Source: Fimenecus sp963624605
GTDB lineage: Bacteria; Bacillota; Clostridia; Oscillospirales; Acutalibacteraceae
NCBI GenBank assembly: GCA_963624605.1
Contig: CAVFQD010000022.1
Location: 1 to 25,762, forward strand
Reading direction: 5' to 3'
DNA: 25,762 bases
Position numbers and translations under genes: made by a program. This document shows, in pieces, positions 15,564 through 23,219 of the stretch. Within the stretch, counting starts at the first letter, position 1; each line of letters begins with the position of its first letter. The notes beneath the pieces were generated by a model. The model searched no databases. It was not told the origin of the DNA and saw nothing but the letters and a program-made list of their open reading frames with translations.

Positions 15564-18425
15564 TTAAGCCGCCGAATCCAACTCGTTTAGCAAGCCCTTT
15601 ATGTAATCTGCCATTTCGGGCGTCGCCATAACATATGTCGTACAAGCGCTTCCGTCTCCCGTCTTTGCGTCAACGGTAATAAACTTAAATTTATCTATGC
15701 TCGGGATTTCCGAGTGAACAGCCATCAAGCCCGCAATTCTGTTTTGAGCGACAGTATCTGAAGCAGTAACCTCAACTGCTCTGTACATAACCTCGGATGT
15801 AGTAGCGTCGTCCATGTCCTTTAACAGTTCTTTGATTTCGTCCTGTCTTGTATAATCGCAATAAACAATAAGTGTTTTTGAAATTGCCGCATAAGAATTT
15901 GTTTTGAAGGTTACTCCTTCAAGATCAAGATTTGACAGCCTTGCAAGAATTTCCTGCGCAGTATTGTTTGTCAAATCATATACGAAGAACTGATTGGAAA
16001 GCTTTACGCTGTCAGCATAGTCCTCTGTATCAAATTCCGTAAGCTTTTCTTTTATTTCTTTAACTTCTGACTGAAGACCCATAATCCAAATTTTCTTTGT
16101 CATATTATCGGGTCCGTAAATCGAAATATCATACGGGAAACTGTTAATAACATCGATAGCCGTTGTTCTGTCAATATCCTCAAGCTCAACAGCCTCAAGA
16201 ACGGTTTCGTCAACCGTCTCGGTCGTCGTGTTGCCCGAAGCGTAGTCTTCTGTATCGAACTGCTTGATATATGCGATTGCCTCCGCCTTTGCTTTTTCCG
16301 TACCGTTGAGCCAAATTGTGTTCTTCACATCGGTCGGTCCGCAAATTGTTACATTAAGCGGGAAGCTTTGCAATATCTTTTCGGCAGTGTCTCTGTCGAT
16401 GTAGGTAAGCGGAACCTTCGTTATTGATTCAACGCCTGCAGCCGTTTCAGACTCAACCTGCTCGGCAACAGCTTTCGTATCTAACTGCTTAAGCTCTGCC
16501 ACCGCTTTATCGACATTTTCTCCCGTGCCCTTAATCATCAATGTATTCGTTGAAGGATCGGGGTCGTAAACCGTTACCTGATACGGGAGATTGCTTAAAA
16601 TAGACTTTGCAGTATCCTTTGTGATTTTCTCCAGTGTAACCTTAACCGTCTTATCCGAGGTAGCCGCATTTTCGGTTGCCACCTGACTTGCGTATGTTTC
16701 GGTATCATACATAGCAATCTTAGCCTTAGCCTCGTCAATCGCACTCTGAGTACCGCGCAACCAAAGTTTTTTCGTCTCATTCTCCGGGCCGTGAACAGTT
16801 GCTTCCAATGTAAAGGTTGACAATACATTTACAGCCGTCTGTCTGTCAATATAGTTAAGCGTTACCGCTTCAAGCAGAATGGGATCGGATGTCGATGTCT
16901 GAGCCTTCTCGTTTGCTTCGACCAACGCAGCATATTCCTGCGTGTCAAACGATGACAAAACGCTCTTTGCTTCTTCAATAGCAGTGCTCGTTCCTCTGAG
17001 CCAAACAGCGTCCGTAACAAGCTCAGGTCCGTGAATCGTTACGCTGTTGGCAAAGCTGTTGAGCACTTCCTTTGCCGTGCTTCTGTTGATATACTTGAGT
17101 TCAACCTTTTCGGTAACAACCTTCTCTTCTTCCTCGGTAGTGCCCGAATTTGCCGCGTCGGCATATTCCTGAGTATCAAATGATTTTATTGCATTTTCAG
17201 CCTCATCCAATTCTGAAGCAATGCCCTTTATCCAAATAGTTTTCTTAATGAAGCTCGGGCCGTGAACGGTTACTTCGTAGGGGAAGCTTGACAATATGTC
17301 CTCCGCTATCGTTCTGTCGATGTATTCAAGAGAAATTTTCCTCATTGATTTGCTTTCCGAGGAAGTGTCGGAGCCTGATGTACTTGAACCCGAACCGGAG
17401 GTGCTTGAATCGGAACCGGAAGAGCCCGAATCCGAAGAACCGTTATCGGTGCTGTTTGCTTCCGCATTTTTACCGCTCAACGGTTTGTCGACAACATTTT
17501 TAACTTTCAATATTTCATTGTATGCGTCGCCTGTAACAAAAGTATACAAGCTGTAAGGTCTCGATGCCATTGTAATTCCGGCATTGAGTCCGAGATTCGA
17601 AAGAAGTCCGCTGAATTCATCGGCGGTAATGTAATTAAGACTTATTTCTTTGAAGTTAGCCGCAACAAGCGCTGCGCCCGCATTGATATTGCTGCTTACA
17701 TCAAGAAGCTTTATAAGCTCCTGAATTTTTGCAAGCTCCTTGGGATACGCGCTTATATATACGGTGCTGTCGTCTGTATCTGTCGAAACATACTGAACAT
17801 TCGAAAGTCCGAGTGCGCTCGCCTGTGTCTGAAGAACGCCTACGGTTATATATTTAAGGGTAAACTTAGTCATTACAACCTTGTCAACAAATTTCTCATT
17901 GAGCTCTGCCGTAGTACCTACCATAAGAGTGTTGCCGTCTTTAAGATAAGAAAGACCTGCAAGCCTTGTAACATAGTCGATAGCTTTAAGTGCCGACATC
18001 TGTTCAAGGTTAACGGTAAGCGTAGCGGTCGAATCGCCCACGAAAATAATAGTGTAGCCGGCGTTTCTTGCAATAGCCGAAAGTGCGTCCTTGACATTAG
18101 CCTCAACAAGGTTAAGTGAAAGCCTTGTCGATACCAACGAGGACGAAGACTCCTCGGTAAGCGGTATTTTAATTACCTTCCCCGAGATTATCTTATCAGC
18201 ATTTGAAAGATTGTTTGCCGTCATAATGTCGCTGACGGTAACGCCGTAGCTCTTGGCTATTCTTGTAAGCGTATCGCCGGACTTGATTACATAGTACTGA
18301 TAATCTGTACTTGTGTCTCTGCCCGAGCCTGCCGCCGTCATCGGAAGTATGGCGTTGACAAGCAATACGATTGCCATAGCCGCAACCAGAACAGCCTTCA
18401 ATTTTTTTGTTGAACTGTTGTACAT
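15564..18425 (-). CDS. LysM protein with secretin-like N-domain repeats but no pore (PilQ-like)
   Basis: 953 residues. A signal peptide or anchor (about 9-32) and a LysM domain (YYVIKSGDTLTRIAKSYG, 44-88) for peptidoglycan binding come first. Next are secretin-type N domains: LVEANVKDALSAIARNAGYTI (about 100-170, STN-like) and KFTLKYITVGVLQT (187-242, N1-like), with another at 258-315. A Ser/Gly/Asp linker (325-360) leads to six tandem repeats of about 75 residues (start near 361, 438, 517, 594, 668, 744), each V.L.YIDR.TA..(I/V)L.SFP..VT..GP....K.IW..G followed by FDTE(D/E)YA. Two divergent units finish the protein. The secretin C-terminal beta-barrel is absent, which makes sense in a cell without an outer membrane. 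It probably forms a wall-bound channel or collar for the pilus at the place PilQ takes in Gram-negatives (inference). GGGGGA precedes the start. It lies between the PilP-like gene and pilT. Confidence 0.83.
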   Translation of the reverse strand: MYNSSTKKLKAVLVAAMAIVLLVNAILPMTAAGSGRDTSTDYQYYVIKSGDTLTRIAKSYGVTVSDIMTANNLSNADKIISGKVIKIPLTEESSSSLVSTRLSLNLVEANVKDALSAIARNAGYTIIFVGDSTATLTVNLEQMSALKAIDYVTRLAGLSYLKDGNTLMVGTTAELNEKFVDKVVMTKFTLKYITVGVLQTQASALGLSNVQYVSTDTDDSTVYISAYPKELAKIQELIKLLDVSSNINAGAALVAANFKEISLNYITADEFSGLLSNLGLNAGITMASRPYSLYTFVTGDAYNEILKVKNVVDKPLSGKNAEANSTDNGSSDSGSSGSDSSTSGSGSSTSGSDTSSESKSMRKISLEYIDRTIAEDILSSFPYEVTVHGPSFIKKTIWIKGIASELDEAENAIKSFDTQEYADAANSGTTEEEEKVVTEKVELKYINRSTAKEVLNSFANSVTIHGPELVTDAVWLRGTSTAIEEAKSVLSSFDTQEYAALVEANEKAQTSTSDPILLEAVTLNYIDRQTAVNVLSTFTLEATVHGPENETKKLWLRGTQSAIDEAKAKIAMYDTETYASQVATENAATSDKTVKVTLEKITKDTAKSILSNLPYQVTVYDPDPSTNTLMIKGTGENVDKAVAELKQLDTKAVAEQVESETAAGVESITKVPLTYIDRDTAEKILQSFPLNVTICGPTDVKNTIWLNGTEKAKAEAIAYIKQFDTEDYASGNTTTETVDETVLEAVELEDIDRTTAIDVINSFPYDISIYGPDNMTKKIWIMGLQSEVKEIKEKLTEFDTEDYADSVKLSNQFFVYDLTNNTAQEILARLSNLDLEGVTFKTNSYAAISKTLIVYCDYTRQDEIKELLKDMDDATTSEVMYRAVEVTASDTVAQNRIAGLMAVHSEIPSIDKFKFITVDAKTGDGSACTTYVMATPEMADYIKGLLNELDSAA
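16020..17345 (-). repeat. Six tandem protein repeats in the PilQ-like protein
   Basis: Six degenerate units of about 225 bases encode the YIDR.TA ... FDTEDYA repeat. The DNA of the units has drifted, so this is an old duplication and not a fresh tandem array. Unit 4 (residues 594-667) is the most divergent: it has EKITKDTA for YIDR.TA, DPDPST for GP..., and a charged LDTKAVAEQ end in place of FDTEDYA. Confidence 0.85.
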
Positions 18426-18480
18426 CGTTGTGTTCCCCCTAAGAAACTCAATTATTGTTGTATATAAGATGCTCTGTCTT

Positions 18481-18996
18481 TTATTTCATCTCGACGGTTC
18501 TTGTCTTTTCTCCGAGTGAGAAAGTAACCGAATTATCGGTTATTGATTCTACAAGCCATTCGGAGCCCGGGACATAGTCGCCGACCTGAAGGGTATAAGC
18601 GCGGTATTTTGTCTCAACAATTACCGTCCTGTAGCCGTCGGTATTATATACCATACCGGTTATCTTCGCATTTGCGATAACGTCCTCCGAAAACGGATCA
18701 ACGCCGTCGGCAACCGTTTCTCCCTCGTCGCGTTCAATCATCGGAAGCACATCTACAGACTGTGCGGAGTTTGTAACGGTTTCATCAAGCCCGACATCGG
18801 TTTTCGCTCCGGAAATGATAATCAGCACCGCAACCACTATTGCAATTACAATAAAAACGAGCGGCAAAATGATTTTCATTTTAGGATTTTTTTCAAAGAA
18901 TGCATTGAAAGGATTCCGTTTTCTTGCATCCTTACTCTTGCCTTTACCCGATTTGAACTTGGCAATGACATCCTTGATGTCTACATTCATATCCAT
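18481..18996 (-). CDS. PilP/GspC-like type IV pilus protein
   Basis: 171 residues from the ATG at 18996, chosen because GGAGGG lies 7 bases upstream; an upstream ATG at 19095 would add 33 residues without a ribosome binding site. A basic cytoplasmic segment (to residue 38) is followed by one membrane helix (41-62), a flexible acidic linker (65-108), and a compact beta domain (112-171: AKITGMVYNTDGYRTVIV, then LQVGDYVPGSEWLVESITD and VTFSLG). The pattern G.....G..A.V......L.VGD.......V..I....V.......  is that of the PilP and GspC homology region, which binds the secretin N0 domain. Classical PilP is a lipoprotein; here a membrane helix is used instead, as in GspC. It is the first gene of the pilus operon, next to the LysM secretin-like gene, its expected partner. 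Confidence 0.75.
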   Translation of the reverse strand: MDMNVDIKDVIAKFKSGKGKSKDARKRNPFNAFFEKNPKMKIILPLVFIVIAIVVAVLIIISGAKTDVGLDETVTNSAQSVDVLPMIERDEGETVADGVDPFSEDVIANAKITGMVYNTDGYRTVIVETKYRAYTLQVGDYVPGSEWLVESITDNSVTFSLGEKTRTVEMK

Positions 18997-19116
18997 AAAG
19001 TACCCTCCGATATACTGCGCGTTATTGGTCAATTTACCCGAAAAATGTCGTAAAATCAACATCTGCACCTTCTTTTTTCTAAAAAAAGAGTGCACTAATA
19101 CACATATTTATAGTTT

Positions 19117-19145
19117 ATTGTACAACGAAATCCGCGTTCCGTCAA
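19117..19145 (-). promoter_or_regulatory. Promoter of the type IV pilus operon
   Basis: The minus strand has TTGACG (19140-19145), a 17-base spacer and TACAAT (19117-19122). Transcription should start near 19110, leaving a leader of about 110 bases before the PilP-like start. No other promoter of this quality or terminator was found before 2837, so the eleven pilus genes probably form one transcript of about 16 kb (inference). Confidence 0.75.
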
Positions 19146-19213
19146 TAAAGTTATAGAAATTTTTGTGGTTTTTATATAATTTTTTGTATAAGTTTATGTA
19201 AAATGCACTAAAT

Positions 19214-19251
19214 ATAAAAAAATGCAGGATGAACAACTTCACCCTGCATTT
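19214..19251 (-). terminator. Rho-independent terminator after the BY-kinase gene
   Basis: On the minus strand a 9-bp stem (AAATGCAGG with CCTGCATTT; 19220-19228 and 19243-19251), extended by further imperfect pairs around the loop, is followed by a run of Ts. It lies about 12 bases past the stop of the BY-kinase gene and upstream of the pilus operon promoter, separating the two units. Confidence 0.85.
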
Positions 19252-19263
19252 ATGCAAATATTT

Positions 19264-20745
19264 TTATTTTGAATGTCTTCCGCCGTGCTTTGAGCTTTCG
19301 TGCTTTGAACCGTAACCGTAGCCGTAGCCATAACCGTAACCGCTCTTCTTGCCGTAGAAAGACGGTTTTCCGAAGCCTCTTTCCGAGTTGTTATAAATAC
19401 AGCCGAGAATTTCCGTTCCGGAGTTTTCAATGTTGTCAACAGCCCTCTTGATTCTTCTTGCCGGGGCGTAATCCTGCTTGACAACAAGGATTGTCGTATC
19501 GGCATATCCCGCAAGTATAGAAGCGTCCGCAAGAATTCCGCACGGAGCGGTATCAATGATAACAAAATCAAATTCCTTTTTGGCGGATTCAATAATTTCT
19601 TCCATCTTGGGTGATGACAGAATTTCAGACGAGTTTTCAACAGCTCTGCCCGTAACAAGGACAAACAGCTGATATTTTTCCGAATATTTTATAGACTCCT
19701 TAAGCGTCTTTTGACCGGAAATTATGCCGCAGATACCCTCATCGTCCGTAGCCGCAAAGCCGAGAGTTTTTGCAACCGACGGCTTACGGAGATCGGCGTC
19801 GATAAGCAATACCGATTTACCGTTTTGCGCAAGAGAAAGAGCTATGTTCGTTGCAGTTGTCGTTTTACCTTCGTTTTCAAGCGTACTTGAAACAACAATG
19901 GTTTTATATCCCTGCTTCGCAGCCGCATGCTCAATTTTTGTTCTGATAAGCTTATATGACTCAATAAATGTAAAGCCTGTTTTTTTGTCGGTGATAAGAA
20001 TACCCTGCTTTGCATCGCTTTTTGACTTAACATTAACCTTGTTGATGCTTCCGAGCGACTTAACTCCGAGCTTGCTGCTTATCTCGTCGCTGTTCTTGAT
20101 TGTATCCTTAATTATTACCGAAGCAATTATAAACAGGCAGGCAAGAGCCGCACCGATTATAAAGCCGAGAACCGTATAGACGATTTTGTCGTTATTTGCA
20201 TTGGGCTCCTCCGCAAGAAGCGGCGGGTCGATAACGACAAGTTTCGTGTTCGGGAACGCCTTTTCTATTGCTCCCGCGTAGTTTTCCACATAGGCATTTG
20301 CAATACCGTACGAAACCTTGGGATCGGTCGTGGTAACGGTAAGATAAATAATCGTAGTGTTTTCAACCGAAGTTATAGATATAAATTCCTGTACCTGTTG
20401 AGGAGTTACCTGATATCCGCATGAGTTTGCAACGGTTGTTGCGAGCTCTGTGGTCGAGAACACATACTTAAAGCTCTCCGCCAACGAAACCGAAGCGTTG
20501 ATGTCTGACGCGGACTGACCCGCAACCGTTATAGCCGTATCTCTGTTGCTCGCATTGAACATAATCTGCGATGAGTATTTGTCAACATAGGTAACCTTTG
20601 CGATTATAAATCCCAAAAGTGCCGCAATAACAGCCGAGATAGCCACAATCCACCATTTATCCAAAAGCTTTTTCAGATAAATCAAAACGGTATCGAGACT
20701 CATACCGTCCTCGTATTCTTTTTTGTTGTCCGAACCGTAACTCAT
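19264..20745 (-). CDS. Wzz-type chain-length regulator fused to a BY (bacterial tyrosine) kinase
   Basis: 493 residues. The N-terminal half is a polysaccharide co-polymerase: membrane helices at about 32-50 and 189-212 enclose an extracellular Wzz domain. The C-terminal half is a BY-kinase: Walker A NEGKTTTA (291-298), Walker A' LLIDADLRKP (313-322), Walker B FVIIDTAP (394-401). In typical Firmicutes these two parts are separate proteins; a single fused chain is the arrangement known from Proteobacteria (Wzc). The tail holds Tyr464 and a GYGYGYGYGYG run with Tyr at 470, 472, 474, 476 and 478, the tyrosine cluster that is autophosphorylated to regulate chain length. The last residues are rich in Lys, His and Ser. 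The usual partners (phosphatase, Wzx, Wzy, glycosyltransferases) are not in the window. It has its own promoter and terminator. Confidence 0.93.
   Translation of the reverse strand: MSYGSDNKKEYEDGMSLDTVLIYLKKLLDKWWIVAISAVIAALLGFIIAKVTYVDKYSSQIMFNASNRDTAITVAGQSASDINASVSLAESFKYVFSTTELATTVANSCGYQVTPQQVQEFISITSVENTTIIYLTVTTTDPKVSYGIANAYVENYAGAIEKAFPNTKLVVIDPPLLAEEPNANNDKIVYTVLGFIIGAALACLFIIASVIIKDTIKNSDEISSKLGVKSLGSINKVNVKSKSDAKQGILITDKKTGFTFIESYKLIRTKIEHAAAKQGYKTIVVSSTLENEGKTTTATNIALSLAQNGKSVLLIDADLRKPSVAKTLGFAATDDEGICGIISGQKTLKESIKYSEKYQLFVLVTGRAVENSSEILSSPKMEEIIESAKKEFDFVIIDTAPCGILADASILAGYADTTILVVKQDYAPARRIKRAVDNIENSGTEILGCIYNNSERGFGKPSFYGKKSGYGYGYGYGYGSKHESSKHGGRHSK
19312..19340. repeat. Hexanucleotide repeat encoding the GY tail
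   Basis: About five imperfect copies of a six-base unit (plus strand CCGTAR/CCATAA, encoding Gly-Tyr) lie in the last part of the BY-kinase gene. Slippage would change the number of tyrosines in steps of one without breaking the frame. Confidence 0.75.
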
Positions 20746-20791
20746 ATATTTCTCCCTTTGTGAAAGCTGTCGGTTTAATTCATTCTAAAAG

Positions 20792-20820
20792 ATTATAGCA
20801 GATATGCTTTGAATATACAA
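20792..20820 (-). promoter_or_regulatory. Promoter of the BY-kinase gene
   Basis: The minus strand shows TTGTAT (20815-20820), a 17-base spacer and a perfect TATAAT (20792-20797), in the 90-base gap after the ABC transporter gene. The leader would be about 40 bases, with AAGGGAGA just before the start codon. No convincing terminator separates it from the transporter gene, so some read-through from upstream is possible. Confidence 0.72.
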
Positions 20821-20835
20821 TAACTAAAAACAAAT

Positions 20836-22506
20836 TTATCTTAAATTGTTTACGCTGATTTTTTTGTTGTCTATTTTAAGCTCTCTGTTGCATATCTCGT
20901 ATGCCGCCGATTTATGCGAAATTATAACGCAGGTTTTCTCTTTAAGCTCCCGTATATTTGAAAGCACCTGTTTTTCCGTCTTTTCGTCGAGCGCCGAGGT
21001 CGCTTCGTCAAGCAGCAATATAGGCGCGTCCGTCAGCACCGCCCTCGCTATGGCAAGGCGCTGTATTTGACCCTCGGAAAGTCCGTGTCCGCTCTCAAGA
21101 AGCACCGTGTCAAGCCCGTCCGGCAGAGCGTTAATAAATTCAGCCGCACAGCTTATTTTTGCCGCGCGCATAATCTCTTCATCGCTTGCCGAGCTGTTTA
21201 CGAAGCGTATATTATCCCTTATCGTTCCGCTGAAAAGCATATTTCCTTGCGGAACATAGGCAAAAAGGCTTCGCATATATTTGTCTATGCCGTATTCCCT
21301 GCCGCCGCTTTTTATATATATTCTGCCGCTGTCGGGAGGTATTACGCCGACAAGCAGCTTAAACAGCGTGCTTTTGCCGATACCCGATATTCCCGAAATA
21401 ACCGTGAAGTCGTTTTTCTTTATTTCAAATGTACCGTTTTCGATTACCGTATCTCTGCCGTAGCCGAACGACACGCCGTCAAAGCACACGCCGTCCATCT
21501 CCGAATAGATTTTTTCGATGTCGGTGTCCTTATCGTTGACGCTTTTGCTTGCGCTCATGTTTTCGATTTCGATTATCCTCTCTGCGGAAGCAATCATCGA
21601 ATAATACTGCGGTACTATACCCGAAAGCGAGGTAAACGGAACCTGTACCTGGCTGATAAGCTGGATTATAGCCGTGAGCGTGCCGAATGTAATACTGCCC
21701 GTACAGAGCTTTATTCCGCTCCATACAAGACCGAACAGGTAGCCGAGCGAAAACGCCGCCGAAAAGCCGAGATTTGCAAAAATCGACCATCTGTTTTTCT
21801 TTATCTTTGCGTCAAAGTTATTCTTTTGCAACGCCTCTGCCCTTTTGAGTATCTTCTCGCCGACATTGAAAATCTTGATTACGAGAACGCTCTCTATCGA
21901 CTCCTGCATAAACGAGCGCACCGAACCGTCCGTCTCCTGTACAGCCCTGTGCAGTTTTTTCATAGAGCCTCTGAATATCCTTGTGAACACAAACAGCGCA
22001 AGGCCCGCAAGCAGGAACAAAAGCGCAAACCATTTGTCAAGGGCAAACAGAACCGCAAAGGCGCATATGAGCCTTGTAACCGTTGAAACAATACCCGGGA
22101 TAATTGTCGTAACCGCCTGACTTACCACCGTAATATCGCTTGTGAGCCTTGTCATAAGCTCGCCCGAATGGTATCGGCTGATTTTGAGATAATCTTTCTT
22201 TAATATGTTTGAAAAAAGCTCCGTTTTGTACTTCATTTCGAGCTTTCCCGACACTCTGACCTCAAGAGCCTTTGACAGGAGCTTCAACGCAATTTGGGCA
22301 ATTATAACAAGCAGCAGGATTACCGCATTGCGGACAAGCCCGTCCATATTGCCCTTTTGCGCCGAGTCGATTATGAGCTTTGCAAAAACAGCCATTGAAA
22401 CGCTGCACACGGAATAAAGGGCGTCGCAGATTATAAGCGACACCATTCCCGGCAACTCCGAAACGGAATTGTGTTTTATCCAGTTCAAGGCTGTTGTGTT
22501 TTTCAT
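20836..22506 (-). CDS. ABC transporter, fused permease and ATPase
   Basis: 556 residues, a half-transporter of the exporter type. Several membrane helices fill residues 20-290. The ATPase domain has Walker A GISGIGKS (372-379), the Q-loop Gln at 420, signature LSEGQ (476-480; Glu replaces the usual second Gly), Walker B ILLLDE (496-501) and the H-loop His531. It has no N-terminal C39 peptidase domain, so it cannot remove leader peptides itself, unlike many bacteriocin exporters. The start overlaps the end of the peptidase gene by 4 bases (ATGA), showing translational coupling. In this context the natural cargo is a peptide made from one of the two 40-residue precursors (inference); lipid or drug export cannot be excluded from sequence. 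Confidence 0.88.
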   Translation of the reverse strand: MKNTTALNWIKHNSVSELPGMVSLIICDALYSVCSVSMAVFAKLIIDSAQKGNMDGLVRNAVILLLVIIAQIALKLLSKALEVRVSGKLEMKYKTELFSNILKKDYLKISRYHSGELMTRLTSDITVVSQAVTTIIPGIVSTVTRLICAFAVLFALDKWFALLFLLAGLALFVFTRIFRGSMKKLHRAVQETDGSVRSFMQESIESVLVIKIFNVGEKILKRAEALQKNNFDAKIKKNRWSIFANLGFSAAFSLGYLFGLVWSGIKLCTGSITFGTLTAIIQLISQVQVPFTSLSGIVPQYYSMIASAERIIEIENMSASKSVNDKDTDIEKIYSEMDGVCFDGVSFGYGRDTVIENGTFEIKKNDFTVISGISGIGKSTLFKLLVGVIPPDSGRIYIKSGGREYGIDKYMRSLFAYVPQGNMLFSGTIRDNIRFVNSSASDEEIMRAAKISCAAEFINALPDGLDTVLLESGHGLSEGQIQRLAIARAVLTDAPILLLDEATSALDEKTEKQVLSNIRELKEKTCVIISHKSAAYEICNRELKIDNKKISVNNLR

Positions 22507-22949
22507 TTTTTCAGTTTTCCTCTGATTTTAACAATGTATTTTCTTATCGGGAAAAGCATATTCCATATGCGGCAGTACGCTCTGTACTTTTTACCGGCGA
22601 CGGGAATTTCCCTGCCGTTTCGCTTAACCGTGCAGACCGTTCCTATCAGCATACCGTCGGTTATGCCCTTTTCCTTTATCCACTGGTTGTCTCCGCACAT
22701 TGTGTAGGAGTTTTCGCAAACCTCGACCACCCTGTGCAAAACAAATGAGCCGTCCGCACGCCTGTAAAGCGGCAAATCGTATTTTTTGAGCTTTCCCTCG
22801 CATTTTTTGAGAACAACCGTGTCCCTGCCCGCTACCAGAAGCGGCAGCATACTTGTTCCCGTTATCGGAATTTCAACCGTTGAGCCCTGCGACAGCTTTT
22901 CCTCAATGACGGGCATAATCTCCGCAAGCCGTATTTTCTTCTTTTCCAC
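22503..22949 (-). CDS. S24/S26-family serine peptidase (signal-peptidase fold)
   Basis: 148 residues. The catalytic serine box is GTSMLPLL (Ser33), matching the SMxP box of signal peptidase I. LHRV (His72) takes the place usually held by the catalytic lysine region, as in the Ser-His (SipW or eukaryotic-type) branch, and CGDNQ (87 is Asp) matches the GDN box. There is no clear N-terminal membrane helix, only a charged MEKKKIRLAE start; an amphipathic stretch near the C-terminus (YCRIWNMLFPIRKYIV) might bind the membrane. Classical signal peptidases are membrane-anchored. Being coupled to a PqqD-like gene (3 bases apart) and an ABC transporter, it may process the small peptides encoded upstream (inference). 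Repressor-type S24 proteins are unlikely because there is no DNA-binding domain. Confidence 0.82.
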   Translation of the reverse strand: MEKKKIRLAEIMPVIEEKLSQGSTVEIPITGTSMLPLLVAGRDTVVLKKCEGKLKKYDLPLYRRADGSFVLHRVVEVCENSYTMCGDNQWIKEKGITDGMLIGTVCTVKRNGREIPVAGKKYRAYCRIWNMLFPIRKYIVKIRGKLKK

Positions 22950-22952
22950 GGT

Positions 22953-23219
22953 TCAGTCCTCAATTATATTCTTTTCACGAAGTTTCGCAATATAGCGGTC
23001 TATATCCGCCGAAGCCGTCTGACGGTCAACCTCGTATTCAGCCAATACGGCGTCAACCAATTCCTCCTTTGTCGCACCTTTTTCAAGCTGTTTCCATACA
23101 AAGGCACCTACGGCGTTAAGCGTCATAATTCCGCCGAACGACATCTGTTCGTCGCCTACGGGAACAACGATGTTGCTTCCCGCAACCTCTCTTATAATAT
23201 ATCCGTCTTTAATCTTCAT
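22953..23219 (-). CDS. PqqD-like small protein (RiPP recognition element fold)
   Basis: 88 residues with the PqqD pattern: an N-terminal beta hairpin (GYIIREVAGSNIVVPVG), then LNAVGAFVWKQLEKGATKEELVDAVLAEYEV and a helix ending DIDRYIAKLREKNII. The LNxxGxxxWxxL core is the hallmark of PqqD. In PQQ, lasso peptide, sactipeptide and other RiPP systems this winged-helix fold binds the leader peptide of the precursor and presents it to the enzymes. The start codon lies inside the end of the kinase gene (11-base overlap). It is the strongest single reason for reading the surrounding cassette as peptide maturation. Confidence 0.9.
   Translation of the reverse strand: MKIKDGYIIREVAGSNIVVPVGDEQMSFGGIMTLNAVGAFVWKQLEKGATKEELVDAVLAEYEVDRQTASADIDRYIAKLREKNIIED

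Noticed and set aside
15478..15645. 56-residue N-terminal extension of PilT
   Set aside because: It overlaps the end of the preceding gene and lacks a ribosome binding site; GTG at 15477 with GGGGAG upstream is the better start.
158..19145. Competence (ComG) pseudopilus operon
   Set aside because: ComG operons have a single ATPase and small pseudopilins and lack PilM, PilN, PilO and PilT. This set is a type IV pilus system.
21067..22086. Plus-strand 339-codon open frame
   Set aside because: It is the shadow of the ABC transporter gene, with no ribosome binding site or recognisable domain. The real frame carries all ABC motifs.
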